Part shown: positions 12,301 through 24,720 of the stretch, one piece after another | How the letters are laid out: each line of letters begins with the position of its first letter | Position numbering within the stretch: position 1 is the first letter of the stretch | DNA from: Megalopta genalis | Taxonomy: Eukaryota; Arthropoda; Insecta; Hymenoptera; Halictidae | Direction: 5' to 3' | DNA: 64,000 nt | Assembly (NCBI RefSeq): GCF_051020955.1 | Contig: NW_027476474.1 | Location: forward strand, 62,001 to 126,000 | Notes under the pieces: model-generated | The model's database searches: none | Seen by the model: the letters and a program-made list of their open reading frames with translations, nothing else | Told to the model about the DNA's origin: nothing | Translations under genes and position numbers: made by a program

Positions 12301-13989
12301 CTGCATTTGGAGGTATATCACTTATATCGCAAGTATCTGAAACTAAATCATTAGTGTCGCATGGATTTGAAACTAAACCTTCTACATCGCATAGATTTGA
12401 AGCTAAATCATGTGTTTCGCATGGATTTGCAGCTAACTCGTTCGTTTAGCCTGCAGTAGAATCTATATCACTTATATCGCAAGTATTTGGAGCTAAATCA
12501 TTTATTCCGCATGGATTTGAAGCTGAGCCTTCTACATCGCATTGATTTGAAGCTTAATCATGTGTGTCGCATGGATTTGAAGCTAACTCGTTTGTTTCCC
12601 CTGCATTTGAAGCTATATCACTTATATCGCAAGTATCTGAAGCTAACTCATTTGTTTCGCATGGATTTGAAGCTAAACCTTCTACATCGCTTTGATTTGC
12701 AGCTAAATCATGTGTTTCGCATCGATTTGAAGCTAACTCGTTTGTTTCCCCTGCATTTGAATCTATATCACTTATATCGCAAGTATCTGATGCTAAATCA
12801 TTTGTGATGCATGGATTTGAAGCTACACCTTCTACATCGCATTGATTTGCTGCTAAATCATGTGTTTCGAAAGGATTTGAAGCTAAGCCTTCTACTTCGC
12901 TTCGATTTGCAGCTAAATCATGTGTTTCGCATGCATTTGAAGCTAACTCGTTTGTTCCGCCTGCATAAAAGCTAAATCATATATAAAACATGTATTTGAA
13001 GCTAAACAATTCGTGTCGCATGGATTTGTAACTAAGGCTGCTTCTTCGCATTGATTTGAATCTAAATCACGTCTTTCGCATGGATTTGAAGCTAACTCGT
13101 TTGTTTCGCACGCAGTTGGAGCTAAATCATGTATGTCACAAGTATTTGTAGCGAAACCATTTGATTTGCATGGATTTGAAGCTAAGCCTTCTACATCGCA
13201 TTGATTTGCTGCTAAATCGTGTGTTTCGCATTGATTTGAAGCTAACTCGTTTGTTTCGCATGCAGTTGGAGCTAAATCATGTATGTCACAACTATTTGTA
13301 GCGAAACCATTTGATTTGCATGGATTTGAAGCTAAGCCTTCTACATCGCATTGATTTGCTGCTAAATCATGTGTTTCGCATGGATGTGAAGCTAAGCCTT
13401 CTACTTCGCTTCGACTTGCAGCTAAATCATGTGTTTCGCATGGATTTGAAGCTAACTCGTTTGTTTCCCCTGCATTTGAAGCTATATCACTTATATCGCA
13501 AGTATCTGATGCTAAATTATTTGTTTCGCCTGGATTTGAAGCTATATCACTTATATCCCGAGTGTGTGATGCTAAATCATTTGTTTCGCATGGATTTGTA
13601 GCTAAACCTTCTACATCGCATTGATTTGAAGCTAAATCATGTGTTTCGCTTGGATGTGAAGCTAACTCGTTTGTTTCGTCTGCATTTGAAGCTATATCAC
13701 ATATATCCCAAGTGTTTGAAGCTGAATCATTTGTTTCGCATTAATTTGAAGCTACACCTTCTACATCGCATTGATTTGAAGCTTAATCATTTGTTTCTCA
13801 TGGATTTCAAGCTAAATCGTTTGTATCCCCTGCATTTGAAGCTATATCATTTATATCGCAAGTATCTGATACTAAATCATTTGTTCGGCACGGATTTGAA
13901 GCTATACCTTCTACATCGCATTGATTTGCATTTAAATGATGTGTTTCGCAAGAATTTGAACTAACTCGTTTGTTTCGTCTGCATTTGAA

Positions 13990-16910
13990 GCTATATCACT
14001 TATATCCCAAGTGTTGAAGCTAAATCATTTGTTTCGCATGGATTTGCAGCTAACTCGTTCGTTTAGCCTGCAGTTGAATCTATATCACTTATATCGCAAG
14101 TATTTGGAGCTAAATCATTTATTCCGCATGGATTTGAAGCTGAGCCTTCTACATCGCATTGATTTGAAGCTTAATCATGTGTGTCGCATGATTTGAAGCT
14201 AACTCGTTTGTTCCCCTGCATTTGAAGCTATATCACTTATATCGCAAGTATCTGAAGCTAACTCATTTGTTTCGCATGGATTTGAAGCTAAACCTTCTAC
14301 ATCGCTTTGATTTCCAGCTAGATCATGTGTTTCGCATCGATTTGAAGCTAACTCGTTTGTTTCCCCTGCATTTGAATCTATATCACTTATATCGCAAGTA
14401 TCTGATGCTAAATCATTTGTGATGCATGGATTTGAAGCTACACTTCTACATCGCATTGATTTGCTGCTAAATCATGTGTTTCGCATGGATGTGAAGCTAA
14501 GCCTTCTACTTCGCTTCGACTTGCAGCTAAATTATTTGTTTCGCCTGGATTTGAAGCTAAACCTTCTAGTTTCGCATTGATTTGAAGCTGACTCGTTTGC
14601 TTCGTGCGCATTTGAAGCTATATCACTTATATCCCAACTGTTTGAAGATAAATCATTTGATTCGCATGGATTTGAAGCTAGCTTGTTTCTTTCGTCTGCA
14701 TTTGAAGCTACATCACATATATCGCAAGTATCTGAAGCTAAATCATTTGTTTCGCATGGATTTGATGCTAAACCTTCTACATCGCAATGATTTTAAACTA
14801 ATTCATGTGTTTCGCATGGATTTTAAGCTAACTCGTTTGTTTCCCCTGCATTTGAAGCTATATCACTTATATCGCAAGTATCTGAAGCTAACTCATTTGT
14901 TTCGCATGGATTTGAAGCTAACCTTCAACATCGCATTGATTTGCAGCTAAATCATGTGTTTCGCTTGGATTTGAAGCTAACTCGTTTGTTCCGCCTGCAG
15001 ATATAGCTAAATCATATATAAAACAAGTATTTGAAGCTAAACTATTCGTGTCGCATGGATTTGTAACTAAGCCTTCTTCTTCGCATTGATTTGAAGCTAA
15101 ATCACGTCTTTCGCATGGATTTGAGGCTAACTCGTTTATTTCGCATGCAGTTGAAGCTAAATCATGTGTTTCGCATGGATTTTAAGCTAACTAGTTTGTT
15201 TAGCATGCAGTTCAAGCTACATCATGTATATCACAAGTGTTTGACTCGAAACCATTTGATTTGCATGGATTGAAGCTAACTCGTTTGTTTCCCTACATTT
15301 GAAGGTATATCACTTATATCCCAAGTGTTTGAAGCTAAATCATTTGTTTCGCATGGTTTTGAAGCTAAACCTTCTACATCGCATTGATTTGAAGCTAAAT
15401 CATGTGTTTCGCTTGGATTTGAAGCTAACTCGTTTGTTCCGCCTGCAGATAAAGCTAAATCATATATAAAACAAGTATTTGAAGCTAAACTATTCGTGTC
15501 GCATGGATATGTAACTAAGCCTTCTTCTTCGCATTGATTTGAAGCTAAATCACGTCATTCGCATGGATTTGAGGCTAACTCGTTTGTTTCCCCTGCATTT
15601 GAAGCTATATCAATTATATCGCAAGTATCTGATGCTAAATCATTTTTGTCGCATGGATTTGAAGCTAAACCTTCTACATCGCTTTGATTTGCAGCTAAAT
15701 CATGTGTTTCGCATGGATTTGAAGCTAACTCGTTTGTTTCCCCAGCATTTGAAGCTATATCAATTATATCGCAAGTATCTGATGCTAAATCATTTTTGTG
15801 ACATGGATTTGAAGCTAAACCTTCTACATCGCATTGATTTGAAGCTAATTCATGTGTTTCTCATGGATTTGAAGCTAACTCGTTTGTTTCCCTGCATTAG
15901 AAGCTATATCACTTATATCGCAAGTATCTGAAGCTAAATAATTTGTTTCGCATGAATTTGAAGCTGAACCTTCAACATCGCATTGACTTGCAGCTAAATC
16001 ATGTGTTCCGCATGGATTTGAAGCTAACTCGTTTGTTTCGTCTGCACTTGATACTATATCACTTATATCGCAAGTATCTGATGCTAAATCATTTGTGATA
16101 CATGGATTTGAAGCTACACCTTCTACATCGCATTGATTTGCTGCTAAATCATGTGTTTCGCATGGATTTGAAGCTAAGCCTTCTACTTCGCTTCGATTTG
16201 CAGCTAAATCATGTGTTTCGCATGGATTTGAAGCTAACTCGTTTGTTTCCCCTGCATTTGAAGCTATATCACTTATATCGCAAGTATCTGAAGGTATATC
16301 ATTTGATTCGCATAGATGTGAAGCTAAACCTTCTACATCGCTTTGATTTGCAGCTAAATCATGAGTTTCGCATCGATTTGAAGCTAACTCGTTTGTTTCC
16401 CCTGCATTTGTATCTATATCACTTATATCGCAAGTATCTGTTGCTAAATCATTTTTTTCGCATGGATTTGATGCTAAATCTTCAACATCGCATTGATATG
16501 AAGCTAATTTATGTGTTTCGCATGGATTTGAAGCTAACTGGTTGTTTCGTCTGCAATTGATGCTATATCACTTATATCCCATTGTTCGAAGCTAAATCAT
16601 TTGTTTCGCATGGACTTGAATCTAAACCATCCACACAGCATTGATTTGAGCTTAATCATGTGTTTTGCATGGTTTTCAGGCTAACTCGTTTATTTCCCTG
16701 CATTTAAAGCTATATCACTCATATCGCAAATAACTGGAGCTAAATCATTGGTTTCGCTTGGATTTGAAGCTAAACCTTCTACATCGCACTGATTTGCTGC
16801 TAAATCATGTGTTTCGCATGGATCTAAAGCTAAGCCTTCTACTTCGCATCGATTTGAAGCTTAATCATGTGTTTCGCATGGATTTGCAGCTAACTCGTTT
16901 GTATCCCTGA
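13990..16910. other. Tract with about twelve single-base deletions
   Basis: Compared with the clean sister copies (6.4-8.7 kb, 22.4 kb, 26.3 kb, 45 kb), this tract repeatedly lacks one base. Examples are GTGTTGAAG near 14,015, CGCATGATTTG near 14,189, TTGTTCCCC near 14,211, ACACTTCTAC near 14,442, TTTCCCTGC near 15,890 and 16,697, and GTATCCCTG near 16,905. Nearly all shorten a short homopolymer, and I noticed no compensating insertion until the GAAGC duplication at 17,580. This may be residual sequencing error or true decay; reading frames here should not be trusted. Confidence 0.7.
14748..15390. repeat. Segment inserted between the two halves of macro-repeat copy 2
   Basis: At about 7160 copy 1 passes directly from one block to the next, whereas copy 2 carries roughly 650 extra bases here. 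The segment includes the TATATAAAA monomer at 15015 and a run that recurs at 44.78 kb (offset 29,690), including the distinctive ACTAGTTTGTTTAGC and CAAGTGTTTGACTCG variants. It therefore links the 15-kb and 44.8-kb parts of the array. Three one-base deletions (near 14,920, 15,268 and 15,292) separate it from the 44.8-kb version. Confidence 0.8.
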
Positions 16911-19900
16911 ATTTGAAACTATATCACTTATATCGCAAGTATCTGAAGCTAAATCATTTGTGATGCATGGATTTGAAGCTACACCTTCTACATCGCATTG
17001 ATTTGCTGCTAAATCATGTGTTTTGCATGGATTAGATGCTCACTCGTTTGCTTCTCCTGCATTTGAAGCTATTTCAGTTATATCGCAAGTATCTGATGCT
17101 AAATCATTTGTTTCGCATGGATTTGAAGCTAAACCTTCTACATCGCATTGATTTGCAGCCAAGTCATGTATTTGGCATGGATTTGAAGCTAACTCGTTCG
17201 TTTCGCGTGCATTTGATGCTATATCACTTATATCGCAAGTATCTGAAGCTAAATCATTTGTTACGCATGGATTTGAAGCTAGCTTGTTTCTTTCGTCTGC
17301 ATTTGAAACTATATCACTTATATCGCAAGTATCTGAAGGTATATCATTTTTTTCGCATGGATTTGAAGCTAAACCTTCTACATCGCATTGATTTGATGCT
17401 AAATCATGTGTTTCGAATGGATTTGAAGCTAACTCGTTTGTTCCGCCTGCAGTAGCATCTATATTACTTATATCGCAAGTATTTGAAGCTAAATCATTTG
17501 ATGCGCATGGATTTGAATCTAACTCGTTTGTTTCGTCTGCATTTGAAGCTATATCACTTATATCGCATGTATCTGAAGCGAAGCGAAATCATTTGTGTCG
17601 CATGGGTTTGAAGCTATACCATCTACATCGCATGGACTTGAAGCTAACTCGTTTGTTTCGCATGCAGCTGAATCTATATCACCTATATCCCATGTGTTTG
17701 AAGCTCAATCAAGTGTTTCGCATGGATTTGAAGCTAAACCTTATACATTGCATTGATTTGAGTCTAAATCATGTGATTCGGTTGGATATGAAGCTAACTC
17801 GTTTGTTTCGTCTGCATTTGAAGCTATATCACTTCTATCCCTAGAGTATGATGCTAAATCATGTGTTTCGCATGGGCTTTTAAGCTAAACATTCTACATC
17901 GCATTGATTTGAAGCTAAATCATGTGTTTTGCATGGATTTGAAGCTAACTCGTTTGTTTCGCCTCCAGTTGAATCTATATCACTTACATAGCAAGTATTT
18001 GAAGCTAAATCATTTGTTCCGCATGGATTTGAAGCTAAGCCTTCTACTTCGCATTGATTTGAAACTAAATCATGTGTATCGCATGGATTTGATGCTAACT
18101 CGTTTGTTTCCCCTGCATTTGAATCTATATTACTTATATCGCAAGTATTTGGAGCTAAATCATTTGTTCCGCATGGATTTGAAGCTGGGCCTTCTTCATC
18201 GTATTGATTTGAAGCTTAATCATGTGTGTCGCATGGAGTTGAAGCTAGCTCGTTTGTTTCGTCTGCATTTGAACGTATATCGCTTATAACGCAATTATCT
18301 GATGATAAATCATTTGTTCCGCATGGATTTGAAGCCAAGCCTTCAACTTCGCATCGATTTGAAGCTAAATCATGTGTATCGTATGCATTTTGAAGCTAAC
18401 TCCTTTGATTCGCCAGCATTTGAAGCTATATCACATATATCCCATGTGTTTGAAGCTAAATCATTTGTTTCGCATGGATTTGAAGCTAACTCGTTTGTTT
18501 CGTCTGCATTTGGAGGTATATCACTTATATCGTAAGTATCTGAAACTAAATCATTTGTTTCGCATGGATTTGAAGCTAAATCTTCAACATCGCTTTGATT
18601 TGCAGCTATATCATGTGTTTCGCATGGATTTGCAGCTAACTCGTTCGTTTCGCCTGCATTTGATGCTATATCGCTTATATCGCAAGTATCTAAAGCTAAA
18701 TCACTTGTTTCGAATGGCTTTGAAGCTAAACCTTCTACATCGCATTGATTTTCAGTTTAATCATGTGTTTCGCATGGATTTGAAGCTAATTCGTTTGTTT
18801 GGCCTGCAGTTGAATCTATATCACTTATATCGCAAGCATTTGGAGCTAAATCATTTGTTCCGCATGGATTTGAAGCTGAGCCTTCTACATCGCATTGATT
18901 TGAAGCTTAATCATGCGTGTCGCATGGAGTTGAAGCTAGTTCGTTTGTTCCGTCTGCATTTGAACGTATATCGCTTATAACGCAATTATCTCAAGATAAA
19001 TCATTTGTTCCGCATTGATTTGAAGCTAAGCCTTCTACTTCGCATTGATTTGAGGCTAAATAATGTGTATCGCATGCATTTTGAAGCTAACTCCTTTGAT
19101 TCGTCTCCATTTGAAGCTATATCACTTATATCCCGAGTGTTTGATGCTAAATCATTTGTTTCGCACGGATTTGTAGCTAAACCTTCTACATAGCATTGAT
19201 TTGAAGCTAAATCACGTGTTTCGCATAGATTTGAAGCTAACTCGTTTGTTTCGTCTGCATTTGAATCTATATCACATATATCCCAAGTGTTTGAAGCTAA
19301 ATCATTTGTTTCGCATGAATTTGAAGCTAAACCTTCTACATCGCATTGATTTGAAGCTTAATCATTTGTTTCTCATGGATTTGAAGCTAATTCGTTTGTA
19401 TCCCCCGCATTTGAAGCTATATCATTTATATCGCAAGTATCTGATACTAAATCATTTGTTTCGCATGGATTTGAAGCTAAACCTTCTACATCGCACTGAT
19501 TTGCATTTAAATGATGTGTTTCGCAAGGATTTGAACTAACTCGTTTGTTTCGAATGCATTTGAAGCTATATCACTTATATCCCAAGTGTTTGAAGTTAAA
19601 TCATTTGATTCGCATAGATTTGAAGCTAACTGGTTTGTTTTGTCTGCATTTGGAGGTATATCACTTATATCGCAAGTATCTGAAACTAAATCATTGGTTT
19701 CGCATGGATTTGAAGCGAAACCTTCTACATCCCATAGATTTGAAACCAAATCATGTGTTTCGCATAGATTTGCAGCTAACTCGTTCGCTTCGCCTGCATT
19801 TGATGCTATATCACTTATATCGTAAGTATCTGAAGCTAAATCATTTGTTTCGCACGGATTTGAAGCTAAAACTTCTACATCGCATTGATTTTCAGTTTAA

Positions 19901-20820
19901 TCATGTGTTCCGCATGGATTTGAAGCTAACTCGTTTGTTTCGTCTGCACTTGAAGCAATATCACATATACCGCTAGTATCTGAAGCTAAATCATTTGTTT
20001 CGCATGGATTTGTAGCTAAACCTTCTACATCGCATTGATCTGAAGCTAAATCATGTGTTTCGCATGGATTTGTAGCTAACTCGTTTGGTTCGTCTGCATT
20101 TCAACGTATATCTCTTATAACGCAATTATCTGAAGATAAATCATTTGTTCCGCATGGATTTGAAGCTAAGCCTTCTACTTCGCATTGATTTGAAGCTAAA
20201 TCATGTGTATCACATGCATTTTGAAGCTAACTCCTTTGATTCGTCTGCATTTGAAGCTATATCACTTATATCCCGAGTGTGTGATGCTAAATCATTTGTT
20301 TCGCATGGATTTGTAGCTAAACCTTCTACATCGCATTGATTTGAAGCTAAATCATGTGTTTCGCTTGGATGTGAAGCTAACTCGTTTGTTTCGTCTGCAT
20401 TTGAAGCTATATCACATATATCCCAAGTGTTTGAAGCTGAATCATTTGTTTCGCATTAATTTGAAGCTACACCTTCTACATCGCATTGATTTGAAGCTTA
20501 ATCATTTGTTTCTCATGGATTTCAAGCTAAATCGTTTGTATCCCCTGCATTTGAAGCTATATCATTTATATCGCAAGTATCTGATACTAAATCATTTGTT
20601 CGGCACGGATTTGAAGCTATACCTTCTACATCGCATTGATTTGCATTTAAATGATGTGTTTCGCAAGAATTTGAACTAACTCGTTTGTTTCGTCTGCATT
20701 TGAAGCTATATCACTTATATCCCAAGTGTTTGAAGCTGAATCATTTGTTTCGCATGGATTTGCAGCTAACTCGTTTGTTTCGTCTGCATTTGGAGGTATA
20801 TCACTTATATCGCAAGTATC

Positions 20821-23800
20821 TGAAACTAAATCATTAGTGTCGCATGGATTTGAAACTAAACCTTCTACATCGCATAGATTTGAAGCTAAATCATGTGTTT
20901 CGCATGGATTTGCAGCTAACTCGTTCGTTTAGCCTGCAGTAGAATCTATATCACTTATATCGCAAGTATTTGGAGCTAAATCATTTATTCCGCATGGATT
21001 TGAAGCTGAGCCTTCTACATCGCATTGATTTGAAGCTTAATCATGTGTGTCGCATGGATTTGAAGCTATCTCGTTTGTTTCCCTGCATTTGAAGCTATAT
21101 CACTTATATCGCAAGTATCTGAAGCTAACTCATTTGTTTCGCATGGATTTGAAGCTAAACCTTCTACATCGCTTTGATTTGCAGCTAAATCATGTGTTTC
21201 GCATCGATTTGAAGCTAACTCGTTTGTTTCCCCTGCATTTGAATCTATATCACTTATATCGCAAGTATCTGATGCTAAATCATTTGTGATGCATGGATTT
21301 GAAGCTACACCTTCTACATCGCATTGATTTGCTGCTAAATCGTGTGTTTCGAAAGGATTTGAAGCTAAGCCTTCTACTTCGCTTCGATTTGCAGCTAAAT
21401 CATGTGTTTCGCATGCATTTGAAGCTAACTCGTTTGTTCCGCCTGCATAAAAGCTAAATCATATATAAAACATGTATTTGAAGCTAAACTATTCGTGTCG
21501 CATGGATTTGTAACTAAGGCTTCTTCTTCGCATTGATTTGAATCTAAATCACGTCTTTCGCATGGATTTGAAGCTAACTCGTTTGTTTCGCACGCAGTTG
21601 GAGCTAAATCATGTATGTCACAAGTATTTGTAGCGAAACCATTTGATTTGCATGGATTTGAAGCTAAGCCTTCTACATCGCATTGATTTGCTGCTAAATC
21701 GTGTGTTTCGCATTGATTTGAAGCTAACTCGTTTGTTTCGCATGCAGTTGGAGCTAAATCATGTATGTCACAACTATTTGTAGCGAAACCATTTGATTTG
21801 CATGGATTTGAAGCTAAGCCTTCTACATCGCATTGATTTGCTGCTAAATCATGTGTTTCGCATGGATGTGAAGCTAAGCCTTCTACTTCGCTTCGACTTG
21901 CAGCTAAATCATGTGTCTCGCATGGATTTGAAGCTAACTCGTTTGTTTCCCCTGCATTTGAAGCTATATCACTTATATCGCAAGTATCTGATGCGAAATT
22001 ATTTGTTTCGCCTGGATTTGAAGCTATATCACTTATATCCTGAGTGTGTGATGCTAAATCATTTGTTTCGCATGGATTTGTAGCTAAACCTTCTACATCG
22101 CATTGATTTGGAGCTAAATCATGTGTTTCGCTTGGATGTGAAGCTAACTCGTTTGTTTCGTCTGCATTTGAAGCTATATCACATATATCCCAAGTGTTTG
22201 AAGCTGAATCATTTGTTTCGCATTAATTTGAAGCTACAAATTCTACATCGCATTGATTTGAAGCTTAATCATTTGTTTCTCATGGATTTCAAGCTAAATC
22301 GTTTGTATCCCCTGCATTTGAAGCTATATCATTTATATCGCAAGTATCTGATACTAAATCATTTGTTCGGCACGGATTTGAAGCTATACCTTCTACATCG
22401 CATTGATTTGCATTTAAATGATGTGTTTCGCAAGAATTTGAACTAACTCGTTTGTTTCGTCTGCATTTGAAGCTATATCACTTATATCCCAAGTGTTTGA
22501 AGCTAAATCATTTGTTTCGCATGGATTTGCAGCTAACTCGTTTGTTTCGTCTGCATTTGGAGGTATATCACTTATATCGCAAGTATCTGAAACTAAATCA
22601 TTTGTGTCGCTTGGATTTGAAACTAAACCTTCTACATCGCATAGATTTGAAGCTAAATCATGTGTTTCGCATGGATTTGCAGCTAACTCGTTCGTTTAGC
22701 CTGCAGTTGAATCTATATCACTTATATCGCAAGTATTTGGAGCTAAATCATTTATTCCGCATGGATTTGAAGCTGAGCCTTCTACATCGCATTGATTTGA
22801 AGCTTAATCATGTGTGTCGCATGGATTTGAAGCTAACTCGTTTGTTTCCCCTGCATTTGAAGCTATAACACTTATATCGCAAGTATCTGAAGCTAACTCA
22901 TTTGTTTCGCATGGATTTGAAGCTAAACCTTCTACATCGCTTTGATTTGCAGCTAGATCATGTGTTTCGCATCGATTTGAAGCTAACTCGTTTGTTTCCC
23001 CTGCATTTGAATCTATATCACTTATATCGCAAGTATCTGATGCTAAATCATTTGTGATGCATGGATTTGAAGCTACACCTTCTACATCGCATTGATTTGC
23101 TGCTAAATCATGTGTTTCGCATGGATGTGAAGCTAACTCGTTTGTTTCGTCTGCATTTGAATCTATATCACATATATCCCAAGTGTTTGAAGCTAAATCA
23201 TTTGTTTCGCATGAATTTGAAGCTAAACCTTCTACATCGCATTGATTTGAAGCTTAATCATTTGTTTCTCATGGATTTGAAGCTAATTCGTTTGTATCCC
23301 CCGCATTTGAAGTTATATCATTTATATCGCAAGTATCTGATACTAAATCATTTGTTTCGCATGGATTTGAAGCTAAACCTTCTACATCGCACTGATTTGC
23401 ATTTAAATGATGTGTTTCGCAAGGATTTGAACTAACTCGTTTGTTTCGAATGCATTTGAAGCTATATCACTTATATCCCAAGTGTTTGAAGTTAAATCAT
23501 TTGTTTCGCATAGATTTGAAGCTAACTGGTTTGTTTTGTCTGCATTTGGAGGTATATCACTTATATCGCAAGTATCTGAAACTAAATCATTGGTTTCGCA
23601 TGGATTTGAAGCGAAACCTTCTACATCCCATAGATTTGAAACCAAATCATGTGTTTCGCATAGATTTGCAGCTAACTCGTTCGCTTCGCCTGCATTTGAT
23701 GCTATATCACTTATATCGTAAGTATCTGAAGCTAAATCATTTGTTTCGCACGGATTTGAAGCTAAAACATCTACATCGCATTGATTTTCAGTTTAATCAT

Positions 23801-24720
23801 GTGTTCCGCATGGATTTGAAGCTAACTCGTTTGTTTCGTCTGCACTTGAAGCAATATCACATATACCGCTAGTATCTGAAGCTAAATCATTTGTTTCGCA
23901 TGGATTTGTAGCTAAACCTTCTACATCGCATTGATTTGAAGCTAAATCATGTGTTTCGCATGGATTTCTAGCTAACTCGTTTGGTTCGTCTGCATTTCAA
24001 CGTATATCTCTTATAACGCAATTATCTGAAGATAAATCATTTGTTCCGCATGGATTTGAAGCTAAGCCTTCTACTTCGCATTGATTTGAAGCTAAATCAT
24101 GTGTATCACATGCATTTTGAAGCTAACTCCTTTGATTCGTCTGCATTTGAAGCTATATCACTTATATCCCGAGTGTGTGATGCTAAATCATTTGTTTCGC
24201 ATGGATTTGTAGCTAAACCTTCTACATCGCATTGATTTGAAGCTAAATCATGTGTTTCGCTTGGATGTGAAGCTAACTCGTTTGTTTCGTCTGCATTTGA
24301 AGCTATATCACATATATCCCAAGTGTTTGAAGCTGAATCATTTGTTTCGCATTAATTTGAAGCTACACCTTCTACATCGCATTGATTTGAAGCTTAATCA
24401 TTTGTTTCTCATGGATTTCAAGCTAAATCGTTTGTATCCCCTGCATTTGAAGCTATATCATTTATATCGCAAGTATCTGATACTAAATCATTTGTTCGGC
24501 ACGGATTTGAAGCTATACCTTCTACATCGCATTGATTTGCATTTAAATGATGTGTTTCGCAAGAATTTGAACTAACTCGTTTGTTTCGTCTGCATTTGAA
24601 GCTATATCACTTATATCCCAAGTGTTTGAAGCTGAATCATTTGTTTCGCATGGATTTGCAGCTAACTCGTTTGTTTCGTCTGCATTTGGAGGTATATCAC
24701 TTATATCGCAAGTATCTGAA
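20821..24720. repeat. Macro-repeat copy 3, a 3.9-kb deletion derivative
   Basis: The landmark is at 20831 and the next one is only 3896 bases on. The left part follows the standard block to about 23,125 and then jumps, inside a monomer, to sequence that in copy 2 lies at about 19.23 kb. About 4,587 bp of the normal macro-unit is missing. The junction monomer reads GGATGTGAAG followed by CTAACTCG. The left half of that monomer matches 14.49 kb and the right half matches 19.23 kb. This fits an in-register unequal exchange between monomers. Confidence 0.88.

Larger units (their letters stand above)
4731..12330. repeat. Macro-repeat copy 1 (~7.6 kb)
   Basis: This is the first copy of the third-order repeat, defined by the landmark TCATTAGTGTCGCATGG at 4757. 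Its first part (4.74-7.16 kb) recurs at 12.33-14.75 kb at offset 7591. Its remainder (7.15-12.3 kb) recurs at 15.39-20.8 kb at offset 8244, then 8483. Unlike copies 2-4, the bases just left of the landmark differ, so the left boundary is near 4731-4741. It contains doubled E/F segments and the AT-rich TATATAAAA monomer at 5389 and 7219. Confidence 0.88.
12331..20820. repeat. Macro-repeat copy 2 (~8.48 kb)
   Basis: The landmark is at 12348. It matches copy 1 in two parts, but about 657 bp is inserted between them (14,748-15,390), and a further 240-bp segment is present near 19.44-19.68 kb that copy 1 lacks near 11.2 kb. A five-base duplication (GAAGC repeated) occurs at about 17,580. Between 13.99 and 16.91 kb it carries about a dozen single-base deletions that its sisters do not have. 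Confidence 0.88.
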
